Assembly (NCBI RefSeq): GCF_000150955.2
Contig: NC_011691.1
Span: 186,001-250,000, forward strand
From: Phaeodactylum tricornutum CCAP 1055/1
Lineage: Eukaryota; Bacillariophyta; Bacillariophyceae; Surirellales; Neidiaceae
DNA: 64,000 nucleotides
Direction: 5' to 3'
The stretch's first letter is position 1. Each line of letters opens with the position of its first letter. Shown piece by piece: positions 30,655 to 40,505 of the stretch. A model generated the notes under the pieces. It did no database searches. It had not been told where the DNA came from and worked only from the letters and a program-made list of their open reading frames with translations. The translations under genes were made by a program, and so were the position numbers.

Positions 30655-33531
30655 TCATGCAAGAAAATATCGAGAGCCGCTTCCAGTCTTCACAGTTTCA
30701 GTGGACTTCACGGTGCCCTGCGTAATCGGGGATGTTGTAACTTTCTCATTTTCAGAAAAGTTGGGTGATCCCGTAATAAAACCAGTGACGGATCCATCTC
30801 TATTCTTCTTCCATCTATTCAAAGTAGGAACTCCGCGGGGTGCCGTCACTGCGGGCTTTTTGCCTCCGCCAGAGCCCTTTTCCTTCTGGGAAGGTGGTCT
30901 GGAGTCTGCCCCGTCTCCACCCAAACCGAATAGTGAAAATGTTCTCGGTCGTGCCGCTTCCGCCTTCTTCAAAGTCTCCTCAGCCTTTACTTCCGCTGGA
31001 GTCTTCCTGCTTCGGGAGAGATTGATGGTTGCTCCTGGAATAGCACTGAGCAGGGATTTCAAAGCGCCGGCATCGTTGCCGCCTTTCGCTTTCCCTCCCA
31101 TTGGAGGGGTCTCACTTAAGAAGTATCTAGAACCACTTCCCGTCTTAACGACGCCACCATTAGCAACATCTCCTGTTGCGATTGCTGTAGTCTCCACCCG
31201 ATCTCCATCGTCGAAATTTGGAGAACCGTAGATGAAGCCGGTTATACCGCCATCTCGGCGTTGTTTCCAGCGCACAATAGTGGGGACACCGCGGGGAGCT
31301 TTCTTTCCTGATTGGGTCCCGCCGCCTCCACCGAGGGAAAAGCTAGGACGAGGCTTACTGACAACATTTGCATCACTTCCGCGACCTCCGAGATTTAGTG
31401 GAAAAGAGGGACGAGGTTTGCTATCGGAATTTTCGACTTTGCTGCTGCCGCCTCCAAGGTTCAATTGGAAGGAAGGGCGAGGTTTGACACCAGACTCTCC
31501 AGCTTTGCTGCTACCCCCTCCGAGGTTCAATTGAAAGGACGGACGGGGTTTGCTTTCTGAGGGACTCTTCTGCTGCTTGGGCATTCCACCTAGCGAAAAT
31601 GAGGGACGAGGTTTGCTAGCGTCAGAGTCGGGAGAAATACGGAAACTGGGACGGGGAATTTGAAAGCTAGGACGTGGCTTCGAACCTGATGCGTTCTTTC
31701 GGCGTTCCGCCTCTAAACGCTTCTGTTCGGCAATCTGCGTCTGCTTTGCTGTTTCGCGCATTCGCTGGTCCAACTTGGCCTTTTTAGTTGCTTCTATATC
31801 TTCAAGACGCTTTTGCCGCTCTTGACGAGCCTTCTCTTGTTTAGCACGTCGAGTGGCTTGTTCCTGTCGCTGTTTTTCAACAGATGCCGCTTTGGCTTGT
31901 TCCTGACGCTGTTTTTCGGCCGATGCCGCTTTGGCTTGCTCCTGGCGCTGCTTTTCTGCCGCCACCACTTTAGCTTGTTCTCGACGTTGCTTTTCGGATG
32001 CTACTTTCGCTTGAGCGCGGTCGCGCTTTTGTGCAGCTGCCCGCTGTTGCTGCGACTTCTCGGGAACCGTAGCTGGTTTGGACGGGGCGGAATCCTTTGA
32101 TACCGGTGCGTTAATAAAGTTCTTGAGTCCAACCTCACCAAAAACAAAGCCATCATCCCGCTCTTTCTTTGGCACTGGAGTCTTAGGCATCTCAATACTC
32201 GGCGTGTCAATCTTGAGCGCATCGAGATTGGGTACGCGAATCTTCGGCACCTCAAGCTTGGGCAGGTCAATCTGGAGGTTTGGGAACGAAGACTTGGCAT
32301 CGTTCCTGACTAGAGGTGGAGGAGGACGCAAAGGTGCCTGCGGTTCTTTGGGCTTTGCTTCGAAGACTTCCGTCACCTTTGCTTCGAAGGCATCCACAGC
32401 CTTTGAGGGAGAGGCTTTTATATCTTCTCCAATTCTGTTAATATTCTTCTTGGTCTCTTCCACTGATCTTTCCAGTGCTTCTTCCGCTGATTTTGCGACC
32501 CGACCGGGGGCTGCCTTGATCTCCCGAGCGGCTTCTTCTGCGGCTCTGCTTGCCGCCGAAGAAACTTTGGTGGGAATGGCTCGAATATCCTCGGCTGTTC
32601 TCTGGACCTTGCGGGCCGCAGCATCCTGAACCCTTGACGGAATGGCCTTGATTCCGTCTGTAGTCTCCCGAACTTTCTGAGCGGCCGCGTTAACCACTCT
32701 TTTAGGAATGGCTACAATGCCTGAGATCACAGAGCCGGTGACACCAGTAACTGCTCCCACAATCCCTCCGCCGATCGCTTTGGTGGTACTGCCAAATACT
32801 CCACGGGTAAGGGTGCCCACAGCATTATCTTGCGAAGCACTGTTAAATGCACTTCCACCCAAAACGGCAGCGCCGATAAGAGGAGGCACGTACATGGGAA
32901 TGTCGGCGCTGACAGCGTCTCGTAAGGCGATACCGAATTCTGGAAACTCCATCCAGAGTAGGCCTCCTCCTGCTGCACCTAGCAATCCCGCACCAACAGC
33001 CGCAGCAATAGCGTCTTTGCGGTAGAATTGGGCTTTTTTACGACGAGCCTCTTGTTCAGCCAACTCTCGAGGACTAGGGGGAGTGGGAGGGGGCTTTGTT
33101 TGCGGAGAAGGCGAGGGCGGAGGCGCTATTTTGGAAGAAGGCTGCGGCAGAGTTTTTTTTAAAGATGCTGGAGGCGTTTTTGAAGGCGAAGATGAAGGCG
33201 TCGTTTTGTTATTTGGAGATGGCAATGGCGTGCTTTCGGACAGTGTGCTCGGGGATGGATTTACCGTCTGCTTGTTGTTTCCAAGTCCACCTCCTAACGC
33301 TGCTTCAGCCGCCGCCAAAGCTTCTTCCGCTTCTTTCGTAACATCGTCGATATCTATGTCGTTCTTTTTCTCGTGCAAACTGACTATAGCTTCCGCATTG
33401 CGAAAGGAGGAGGCGACTGGATTTGCCGCAGGGAAGGACAACCTTGGACTCTTGCGTGCCGGGAAGACAAAGGATTCCACCGACGTCCCCAGCAAACACA
33501 AGGACCCGGCTACTGCAGCTGTCACTCTCAT
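30655..33531 (-). CDS. Long repetitive plastid-targeted protein with duplicated C-terminal module
   Basis: The ATG at 33531 begins MRVTAAVAGSLCLLGTSVES followed by FVFP, a plastid signal, giving 958 residues; the frame continues upstream but without a targeting signal. After a Pro/Ser-rich linker come two hydrophobic segments (AIAAAVGAGLLGAAGGGLLWM and a Gly-rich GGGIVGAVTGVTGSVISGIV), probably membrane-inserted. An amphipathic repeat region, a coiled coil built from AEKQRQEQAKAAS repeats, and at least six KPRPSF repeats follow. The C-terminus has two 62-residue modules of equal length (745-806 and 897-958), each APRGVPT..RWK...DG..TGFI.GSPNF ending VKTGSGSRYFL. Likely a thylakoid or envelope structural protein (inference). 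Confidence 0.75.
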   Translation of the reverse strand: MRVTAAVAGSLCLLGTSVESFVFPARKSPRLSFPAANPVASSFRNAEAIVSLHEKKNDIDIDDVTKEAEEALAAAEAALGGGLGNNKQTVNPSPSTLSESTPLPSPNNKTTPSSSPSKTPPASLKKTLPQPSSKIAPPPSPSPQTKPPPTPPSPRELAEQEARRKKAQFYRKDAIAAAVGAGLLGAAGGGLLWMEFPEFGIALRDAVSADIPMYVPPLIGAAVLGGSAFNSASQDNAVGTLTRGVFGSTTKAIGGGIVGAVTGVTGSVISGIVAIPKRVVNAAAQKVRETTDGIKAIPSRVQDAAARKVQRTAEDIRAIPTKVSSAASRAAEEAAREIKAAPGRVAKSAEEALERSVEETKKNINRIGEDIKASPSKAVDAFEAKVTEVFEAKPKEPQAPLRPPPPLVRNDAKSSFPNLQIDLPKLEVPKIRVPNLDALKIDTPSIEMPKTPVPKKERDDGFVFGEVGLKNFINAPVSKDSAPSKPATVPEKSQQQRAAAQKRDRAQAKVASEKQRREQAKVVAAEKQRQEQAKAASAEKQRQEQAKAASVEKQRQEQATRRAKQEKARQERQKRLEDIEATKKAKLDQRMRETAKQTQIAEQKRLEAERRKNASGSKPRPSFQIPRPSFRISPDSDASKPRPSFSLGGMPKQQKSPSESKPRPSFQLNLGGGSSKAGESGVKPRPSFQLNLGGGSSKVENSDSKPRPSFPLNLGGRGSDANVVSKPRPSFSLGGGGGTQSGKKAPRGVPTIVRWKQRRDGGITGFIYGSPNFDDGDRVETTAIATGDVANGGVVKTGSGSRYFLSETPPMGGKAKGGNDAGALKSLLSAIPGATINLSRSRKTPAEVKAEETLKKAEAARPRTFSLFGLGGDGADSRPPSQKEKGSGGGKKPAVTAPRGVPTLNRWKKNRDGSVTGFITGSPNFSENEKVTTSPITQGTVKSTETVKTGSGSRYFLA
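31400..31660. repeat. Coding repeats for KPRPSF units
   Basis: Imperfect direct repeats of about 75-80 nt inside the plastid protein gene. Each encodes KPRPSFQLNLGGGSSK-like sequence with good base-level similarity, consistent with recent internal expansion. Confidence 0.6.
31840..32010. repeat. Coding tandem repeats of the coiled-coil segment
   Basis: About four tandem copies of a 39-nt-scale unit encoding (A/V)EKQRQEQAKAAS within the same gene. The bases are nearly the same between copies, again pointing to recent repeat growth. Confidence 0.7.
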
Positions 33532-34615
33532 GGTGAGCTTTGTGTATGCGTACGATCGTACGATTGTGATTGAATCAGTAACTCTAGGACGATAACTGGT
33601 AAGGCGATACGAATCCTGTGGCATGAAACATACAGCAATAAATATGTACACCCGTACACGAACCCGTCTCGGTCGCTTCTGGTAATTTCGAATGCTCTTT
33701 GACAGTGAGTCGTTGGCACGGTCGTCGAGTATTCGAACGCGAGCACACACATCACATACGGTACTCGATCACAACGCCTAGAGTTACCGGGTCGACAGCG
33801 TTCCGGATAAGACAAATTATATATAGTTGAAAGACTCACATACGTTGATGTCGTCATCAAACCTCAGGCTTCAAAGATCCTTTTTACCGTATCTGCAACA
33901 CGCTGTTGAAGCACGATAGCCACTCTATGGAGTCCATTCAAGTCTACCAATGCCTACCCAATCAAAAGTACATTGACTATGTTTATTTCGACCTCCAGGA
34001 GAGGAGGCTTACCAGACAGAGTCCGTCTATAACGAGGAAAAGAACAAGGCGTCCTCACAGAAACTGTTGTATCTTCCTTGTGGCCTGGAAAGCAAGCGTG
34101 ATTTCCAAGCAGGTTGTATTTGCCCCCGGTACCGAGGGTGAAAATCCTCAGTTCGACAGAATTGCCATCCACATGCCTTTACAGTACAATGCTTTCCTAC
34201 ACCAGTGTCCAGTGAAATATAGAATCTAGGCCAAACTATCCACAGAATTATTTGGGTACATTAGTGGCACACACTGATCTACATTCCTGATCCCTTTTAC
34301 AAACACACCCAAAACCATACTGTGTGACTGTGAAATTAAACGCTCAATGCCCGGCGCGCTTCCGACGCAGTAGAATTTGACAAAGTCCAGGCACGTGTGT
34401 TTCCAATCAGAGACAACCGGATACCCGAACTATGAGAGACATTTCGTCATTCTGCTCAAGTGGATGATTGAAATCGAAGAAAACAATATTCTCGTAAACA
34501 ATCCAGGAACAACCAAGCAAAAAGAGCATGTTTTCGGCCTTTTGCTCGACTCACTATTTCAGGAAACAGACAACGAGAAAACAAAAAACCAGTTGGTATG
34601 TCTTATTGTCATAGT
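33532..34615. other. Intergenic region
   Basis: About 1.1 kb between the plastid protein gene start and the 3' end of the uS13 gene. A TGACTGTGA copy lies at 34325-34333 with no start codon nearby in matching orientation. No gene supported. Confidence 0.45.
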
Positions 34616-35287
34616 TTAAGTTCGGCGGCGTCCAGTGGAGCAAGTGTGCTGTCCACGGACTCGAATATTCCACCAGTGACGAAGACCCCGATGGGCTCGG
34701 ATCTTCTTGAGTCGCTCAATATCATCACGGAGCTTGGCGGCAATGTTCTGCGCAAAGACCTGACTGTACTTTCCCGTCTTGAAATCCTTTTGACGATTCA
34801 AAAACCAAAGTGGGATTTTGAATTGACGGGGGTTCTGGATGACGGCCACGACCTTTTCAATTTCGTCTGCGGTAAGCTCACCGGCACGCTTATCAACATC
34901 GACTTCGGCCTTTTTGCAAATCAAATCTGAAAATCGGCGACCAATCCCCGGGATTTTGGTGAGACCAAACACGACATTGCGCTTTCCCTCCACGTTCGTG
35001 TTAAGAATACGCAAAATGTGCTGGAATTCAGGGCCTTGCATCAAAGAGGACGACCTGTTGCAGAAAGAATACAACGCTTCATGAGTTTAGCATCAGTTTT
35101 CGAGTGATTGGTGTAATAAAAACGCTCGCTCCGCAGCACCGGATTCCTCGAGCTCCTGCAAGCAAAGCACTACTCTATATGCCAGACATGTATAACGCGT
35201 TTCCTAAACGCATCTCTTCCATCCTTCAGTACTGCAGGTTTTCAATTCTCATTCTCTTCCATTTTCTCCTCTCCAAATCACTCACAT
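34616..35287 (-). CDS. RPS18: 40S ribosomal protein uS13 (RPS18), start codon split by an intron
   Basis: The main exon (35054-34616) encodes the uS13 body: [73 protein letters not shown] and [20 protein letters not shown]. It has no proper start. Exon 1 appears to end at 35286 with AT of the start codon, then a 231-nt intron (GTGAGT...CAACAG, 35285-35055) restores ATG, giving 146 residues starting [11 protein letters not shown], which matches the usual length before FQHIL better than an internal Met. The protein lies in the small-subunit head and contacts tRNA. The C-terminus (GRRRT) is shorter than the usual GRRGRTVGVSKKK. Confidence 0.88.
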
Positions 35288-35472
35288 GGTTGCGGTGTCT
35301 ATTTGTACCGACTGAACGAGCGCTAACTGACAAGGACAGTGTTTGTTTTGCTGAACGATCAGCTCGGGACGATGGGAAGTCTCGCGCAGACTTCTACAGT
35401 TTGCTGAGTTTGTTTGTAGTAAACAGGTAAGTGCGGTTATGAGTTCAAACTCATGTCAATGTTTCGGTACTC

Positions 35473-35488
35473 ACAGTTAGCTAACTGT
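35473..35488. promoter_or_regulatory. 16-bp perfect palindrome upstream of RPS18
   Basis: ACAGTTAGCTAACTGT is fully self-complementary and sits about 190 nt before the RPS18 start. It could bind a dimeric regulator. Position and symmetry are seen; function is inferred. Confidence 0.4.
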
Positions 35489-36101
35489 AAACAGACAAGT
35501 ACACCTAGCGTAGGGTTGTGTGAATGTCGCTAAACTCCGGGTATCATTGTCGAGATCAGATTTTTCTTTGGGGAGGATAAACTTTGCAGGTTGTATTTAT
35601 CATGCTTATACCACGGTAGCGCGCCGTCAATTCTCATAAGACCGTGTGTAGTCAGGACTGTAGCCGCTGAAATCAATCACCGAAACTTCGAAACATGGTC
35701 CCCTTTCGAAAGGGGAAGAGGACATGTACTTTTGACAACTCTTTTTCTAAGGATGTCTTCGGAATCATGCAAGGTGATACCCTTCATCTTTGAAAAGAGA
35801 TAGGCTTTGTCGTCATGGAAAAGGTGCTATCCATATATAGAAACAATGGTCACTGTTGATGAAATTTTGGGTACACAACACGATTTAACTTAGCGTTTAT
35901 ATATCAGATCTAAAGTTTAGTGCGCGGTTTCGTTGCCGGGCAGCCCAAGCGAGGAAGACATACCTCGTGGGTCTTTGTAACACACAATTTTTGACATGCA
36001 GATTTTCGCTTCTTACATGTAGCACCCCCAGAGGAGGATGGCCCAATCGAGATATCTCTCGTGGGACTTACACAGAAAACTAGCAAAGCAACACACGCGA
36101 C
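35489..36101. other. Intergenic region
   Basis: About 610 nt between the RPS18 upstream region and the 3' end of the HSF gene. No gene recognised. Confidence 0.45.
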
Positions 36102-37035
36102 TTAAACGCTGCAGAGATAGTCCAGGGACAAGGTTGTGGAGGAGGTCACCCTGTTGATCACTCCTTCCGCATAGCGACTTCCTTGAACGTAGGGGGAACC
36201 CAAAAGGACATTATCCAATAAAAGATCATCGTCCAGAAGCTTGCTTGTTCCCGCGAAGAGCATTAAGTCATGGTCGTTCACTTCTTCGAAAGCCTCCCAG
36301 GTATTCGCCGGCTTGGGAAGAAGAACAGGCTTTTCCGGCTTGGTAGACGGACTCGTAGTCGTCTCCAAGCAAGGTGGTTCTGGCGAAATCGAGGCGATAG
36401 GGGCCAAACCTCGGTGTTCCGCCCTGTGCCAGACGGAATCATAGAAGTCGGGCTCCTCTTCCACGGTGAGAGCACGACGAACTTTGTTGCCCTTGATCTT
36501 GCGGCGGACCATACCACGGACTTTCTCACGGTCTCCGCGGACAAAGCAATAGTGAAAATAGGCGCCTTTGTCCGGTCCGTGGGACAAACGGGAAAACCCG
36601 TAAAGATTGAGCTGCCGCTGAAACGAAGCGTACTTGGACTGGCTGAAGAATCTACGGGATGATAATTAAAAGGAGTGAGGAACCTTCTAGAAGAGAGTTC
36701 GGTTTGCTTCCATGGGAAAAAAACGGCTACAAAAGTGCGTACCTCGTCATTACCTTGTCTACGAATTCCTTCGGCTTGTAGACTGTGAACGAGCGCCCAT
36801 GGGGTTGCCAGGATACAATACTGGTAAGATCTTCATTCTCAACCGCATCCAGCATGTCATGCAAGCGCCAATTGAACGGACAAGCCACACCTCCTCGGGC
36901 AATCGAACGGGAGTGATCGCTCTCCGGGTCCGCAGCGTTCGCCATCTTCATCTTCAAGCTCGCTGCGTTGCTGTTTGTGAGCTCCGACATGGTCTTGCGG
37001 GCCTGGAGTTTGGCCACGCGTTGCGTTTTAGCCAT
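36102..37035 (-). CDS. Heat-shock-factor-type transcription factor
   Basis: Exon 1 (37035-36743) and exon 2 (36651-36102) are joined by a 91-nt intron (GTACGC...CGTAG) in phase 2, giving 280 residues. The junction falls inside the HSF DNA-binding domain: CPFNWRLHDMLDAVENEDLTSI, VSWQPHGRSFTVYKPKEF and VDKVMTR, then FFSQSKYASFQRQLNLYGFSR, with the recognition helix intact. The HSF-type wedge and C-terminal GAYFHYCFVRGDREK are also present. Downstream there is a basic KIKGNKVRR segment, an acidic DHDLMLFAGTSKLLDDDLLL tail that may activate transcription, and no clear HR-A/B coiled coil. Diatoms have many HSF genes (family knowledge), so a heat-stress role is not implied. Start is the first ATG in frame. 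Confidence 0.9.
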
Positions 37036-37948
37036 ACTATCAGAGTAATATGCTACAAGGTTACCAAAGAAGGTGTGTTGCTCGGTTTGCGTAGGTGTTT
37101 CGAAGTTTGTCCGGAAACATGAAAAGTTGACGTATACGGTTTTTGTGCGGATGGCTGATGTTGGCCGTTGTTCCTGACCTGGCTTTCATACCCGTTCTAC
37201 GGCTCTGGCACGACAGAGACGCGTTTGCGTCGTCTTTGTCGGGACGGTAGAGGTTCTGTGGACATAGGATATTTCGACCATGCCGAGTTCCAGATATTTG
37301 CATCGCGGCGTTCTATAAATATACGCGAACCACGACTGATGTTTCTCTCAAAATGACAGCTGCCGTTAACTTGATTGGCTAGAAGCTGACAACAGTTCGG
37401 CAATAATTCGCCCGTAAGCAGTTTGTTGCGCATCAGCGTAAGAACGCGACTAACTACAGTTAGTAAGTATCGTATCTCACTGCGAGCACCGGTTAGATGA
37501 AGCCAAGTTACCAACCTCAAAACCATCATTCCGACTGGAGGAACAAGCGCTTTGACATTGCCGTTTTATCGCAGCTACCTCAGATTTTAAAGCATCATCC
37601 TGACATAGTGACCGTACCAACTTACTGTGATTGGTCTAGAAGATTTATGCAGCAGCCACGAGCACGCATACCTATTTCCGTCCAATCTATTGTTCAATAT
37701 GCATCATCTTTTGCCAAAGAACAACTCTTCTATGGACTGCATGCTGATGCTTTGTTTGACGTTACTCATACTTCTCATTTCTCTGATGAGCAAGTTTGAA
37801 ACTGACAGTTATTAGCGCGTGGAACCTCATTGGGACGGCGGTCCGGGTGTTTCACAGAATATAACCCGGATGTATGTGACGTCTATCGAGATTACACGCT
37901 TTCTCGAAACCGAAAATTCGCAACGCTTGTCAGCACATCCTCCTACGG
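37036..37948. promoter_or_regulatory. Divergent region between HSF and plastid coiled-coil protein
   Basis: About 910 nt between head-to-head genes, holding both promoters. A 100-codon plus-strand frame near 37497-37799 has no protein-like features. No other gene seen. Confidence 0.4.
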
Positions 37949-38449
37949 ATGAATGTGGCAATGGTGCATCGACGACAAAGACTCTGCATCCCAAGGATTT
38001 TCTTCCTGGTTTTCGTCGTCGCTTTCGCACACGGATTTGTACCGCTATCCACCAACCAAAAATGTCGCACGTTGTTAAACCTCGTGACGGAAGACGACGT
38101 GATTCAAAAGGTTGAAGAAGCGGAGGCTCTGTGGACCAAGGCGCACGATGCCCGCGAAAGGGCCAACGCGTTGTCCGATCAGGCTTCCGAAGAAGCTGAA
38201 GCGGCATCGGGAAAAGCTATTGAGGTGGAGCGAAAGATGAAAGAAGGATCCGTTTCGATGGAAAAGCTACAGGAGGCGGACGCAGCGACTATGGCCAATA
38301 TCGAAGCCAACTCGATGGTCAGTAAAGCGCTTCAGGCCGCTGAGGAAGCTGATTTACTTGAGGAGATGGCTGAACAAGCTTTGCAAGAATCCGAAAAGGC
38401 TTTGACTCAGCATCTCAAAGACTTTCCAGATTCGCAGTTCGCCGAGTAG
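37949..38449 (+). CDS. Small plastid-targeted coiled-coil protein
   Basis: The 166-residue product starts with a signal peptide (RIFFLVFVVAFAHG) followed by FVPLSTNQK, the plastid cleavage type. The mature part is almost all Ala/Glu-rich helix from EDDVIQKVEEAEALWTKAHD to the end, a long coiled coil of about 110 residues with no other domain. ATG at 37949. Probably a structural or scaffold protein of the plastid; function unknown. Confidence 0.75.
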   Translation: MNVAMVHRRQRLCIPRIFFLVFVVAFAHGFVPLSTNQKCRTLLNLVTEDDVIQKVEEAEALWTKAHDARERANALSDQASEEAEAASGKAIEVERKMKEGSVSMEKLQEADAATMANIEANSMVSKALQAAEEADLLEEMAEQALQESEKALTQHLKDFPDSQFAE

Positions 38450-38824
38450 AGACTGGTTGATGGGACGGATTGGTAATGTAAGCTTTGCAGTTAATCCTAA
38501 ACATGGTTGGGTCACGTTGAATACGTCGCTGCCCTTTCGTACCACAGTCAGTTCTTTTGATTGGCTGGTCCCTAACGCAGTCAATTTTGATACTCCACTA
38601 CCCGCGCTCGTTTGCCACGTTTTTTCGCAATAGACCTCGACGGACGCAAATACAACATTCGCACGAGAAGAAAATGGCTACTTTACGTACACCACACAGG
38701 GAAAATACAATCTCGCCCCCAACCATGAAAAACGTCAGGAAATCAACGAGATCGCAACCTTTTTTAAACGAGTTCATGTTTAGCCCGAGTGACGGATGGC
38801 CATAACAGTAAATCCCATTAAAGC
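38450..38824. promoter_or_regulatory. Region upstream of the Smr gene
   Basis: About 375 nt between two same-strand genes. No gene seen. Confidence 0.4.
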
Positions 38825-39724
38825 ATGTCAAGAATACCCAATGGTGGGGACATTGGCAACTTACCAACACTTGATCTCCACGGATTCCGTCGAGAACGAG
38901 CAGTTCGAGATACAGTCGCCTTTCTAGAAATCCATCAGACTTCCTGGGTAATTGTTATTACCGGAAGCGGAAGGCACTCGCCGGAAGGTCCGGTGTTAAG
39001 GGGTGCAGTGGAAAGCATTTTACAACGCCGGGGTATGCAGTTTTCACGGAATACCCCTGGTACCTTCTTGGTCAACGCGGCGACGGGACACTCAAATTAC
39101 TATTACCAAGACGGTTGCGCAGAGGACACCAAAGTTGTGGTACGTGATGCCAATGAAGAGGAGGTGGCGGTGCAGTTGGCCATGCGGAAGACAACCCGTG
39201 GCTATTGTGGAACCGCTAGTGGTCGAGCGCTTCACCGCTCATCGTCGAGCTCGGGCAGTAGTGAAAACTGTTTGGGAACGGGTCCTTCGCTCGTAGAAGT
39301 GGCGAGGGCCGATCAAGAGCTTGATCAAGCACGAGCAGAATCTCTCCAACTGGTACGTGAGGAAGCCAGCAAATATAAGAGGGAAGCCAAAGCGATACGG
39401 AAAGCCGTGGCCAAGTCCATCGACGAAGTACGAAAGTATGAGGACGAAGAGGAAGAGTTACTCCGGAAGGCTGTACAACTATCGGAGGAGCAGGAAGCTA
39501 GTGAGCGGGAAGAGGAGGAGAGAATTCTCCGAGAAGTTCTCCGAGAGTCGGAAAAGGACTCGAAGAGTTCGTGTCATAGTGACGACGCTTTGCGTGAAGC
39601 AATTCTTAGATCTGACTGTGAATACAACCCACTTGCGTCTGATGACAGCGATGAGGCCAGCATGATACGGCAGGCAATTGCTCTGAGTCTGGCTGACTTC
39701 CACTCCGCTGTCCTTCCTGAATAA
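38825..39724 (+). CDS. Smr-domain protein with UIM-like motifs
   Basis: The 299-residue product begins with an Smr domain (about residues 14-85): LDLHGF (residues 16-21), WVIVITGSGRHSPEGP with Thr-Gly-Ser-Gly in place of His-Gly-x-Gly, and PGTFLV. Smr domains are nicking or RNA-cleaving endonucleases found in mismatch repair and RNA surveillance. After a Ser-rich linker, a charged helical region carries at least three UIM-like units: EEELLRKAVQLSEE, EEERILREVLRESEK and DEASMIRQAIALSLADF, each with acidic-Ala-x-x-Ser. Ubiquitin binding is inferred. The combination resembles eukaryotic Smr proteins that act in ribosome-linked mRNA cleavage and bind ubiquitin. No CUE or P-loop domain present. 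Confidence 0.8.
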   Translation: MSRIPNGGDIGNLPTLDLHGFRRERAVRDTVAFLEIHQTSWVIVITGSGRHSPEGPVLRGAVESILQRRGMQFSRNTPGTFLVNAATGHSNYYYQDGCAEDTKVVVRDANEEEVAVQLAMRKTTRGYCGTASGRALHRSSSSSGSSENCLGTGPSLVEVARADQELDQARAESLQLVREEASKYKREAKAIRKAVAKSIDEVRKYEDEEEELLRKAVQLSEEQEASEREEEERILREVLRESEKDSKSSCHSDDALREAILRSDCEYNPLASDDSDEASMIRQAIALSLADFHSAVLPE

Positions 39725-39780
39725 TTTGGCCTGAGAATTTTGGAGATGTCGCCGAAGGAGAGCGCTTCCTCTTACCTTGC

Positions 39781-40450
39781 ATGGATTTTAAAGCCAGGGA
39801 CAATTTATTAGAAGGTTTCTTTCGTGGAATATTTGAAGACTTGTTGATACTCGGCTTTGCAAATCGACGAAATGTTTTCCGTCTCTACGACAGTTTGGAT
39901 ACACCTGTGGGCGAGCATCGCATTCCGTTGTACGGCCCCGTCCTCGAGAGATTCTTCTTGTCCGAGAACGGAGAACTCCATGGTTGGAGTATATGGACTT
40001 GTAATCAATTCTGAACAATAATCGGTGCTGCAAATGATCAAGAAACAAACACGTCGTTGTATTCTAGAAGGCCAGTTAAACGACAGCAACTACACTTTTT
40101 CTATCGCCTTTCGCGCAACGAAGGATTTGCTTATTTGTCATTTCAAAAAACCGAAAGCCGGTTGGCCGTCTTCCTGTCATTCTGAACGCCCCCAAGCGAA
40201 ACAATTCCTCGACAGTCCCTGGATGACTTAAAGTCTTCTGGAGGAGACAGTTCTGGAGGCGCTGTCACTGAATGCTGGCGAACAATCTGAGTCTCCGGCA
40301 AATAGACTGAAAAATCAGCGACGAAAAGTTGCATTCGATTTGCGATTCCATAAGCAAAGATTGGACTCTGCGCTCTCTGGACTTGCACAACACGCTTTTT
40401 GTCGTGCCTTTTCTAGAGGACCGAACGAAACAGAGATTGTTGAACGATGA
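39781..40450 (+). CDS. Cryptic three-exon gene, unknown product
   Basis: Exons 39781-39982, 40043-40160 and 40234-40450, with introns of 60 and 73 nt bounded by GT and AG, join without a stop into 178 residues. Protein-like blocks are GFFRGIFEDLLILGFANRRN, LYGPVLERFFLSENGE, QQLHFFYRLSRNEGFAYLSF and KVAFDLRFHKQRLDSALSGL. The acceptors lack strong pyrimidine tracts, so the exact joins are tentative. It starts 57 nt after the Smr gene stop. Two more plus-strand open blocks (40506-40673 and 40746-40952) follow in other frames and may be further exons of the same gene. No family recognised. Confidence 0.4.
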
Positions 40451-40505
40451 CAAGGACGGCGAATACTGGTCGCTGCTCTAGAGGGAAATACCGTGCTATC
40501 GGTAG

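Noticed and set aside
31400-32010. CRISPR-like repeat array
   Set aside because: The repeats are in-frame coding repeats of a plastid protein, without spacers.
33906-34229. Plus-strand 107-codon frame
   Set aside because: No protein-like composition and no start context or domain.
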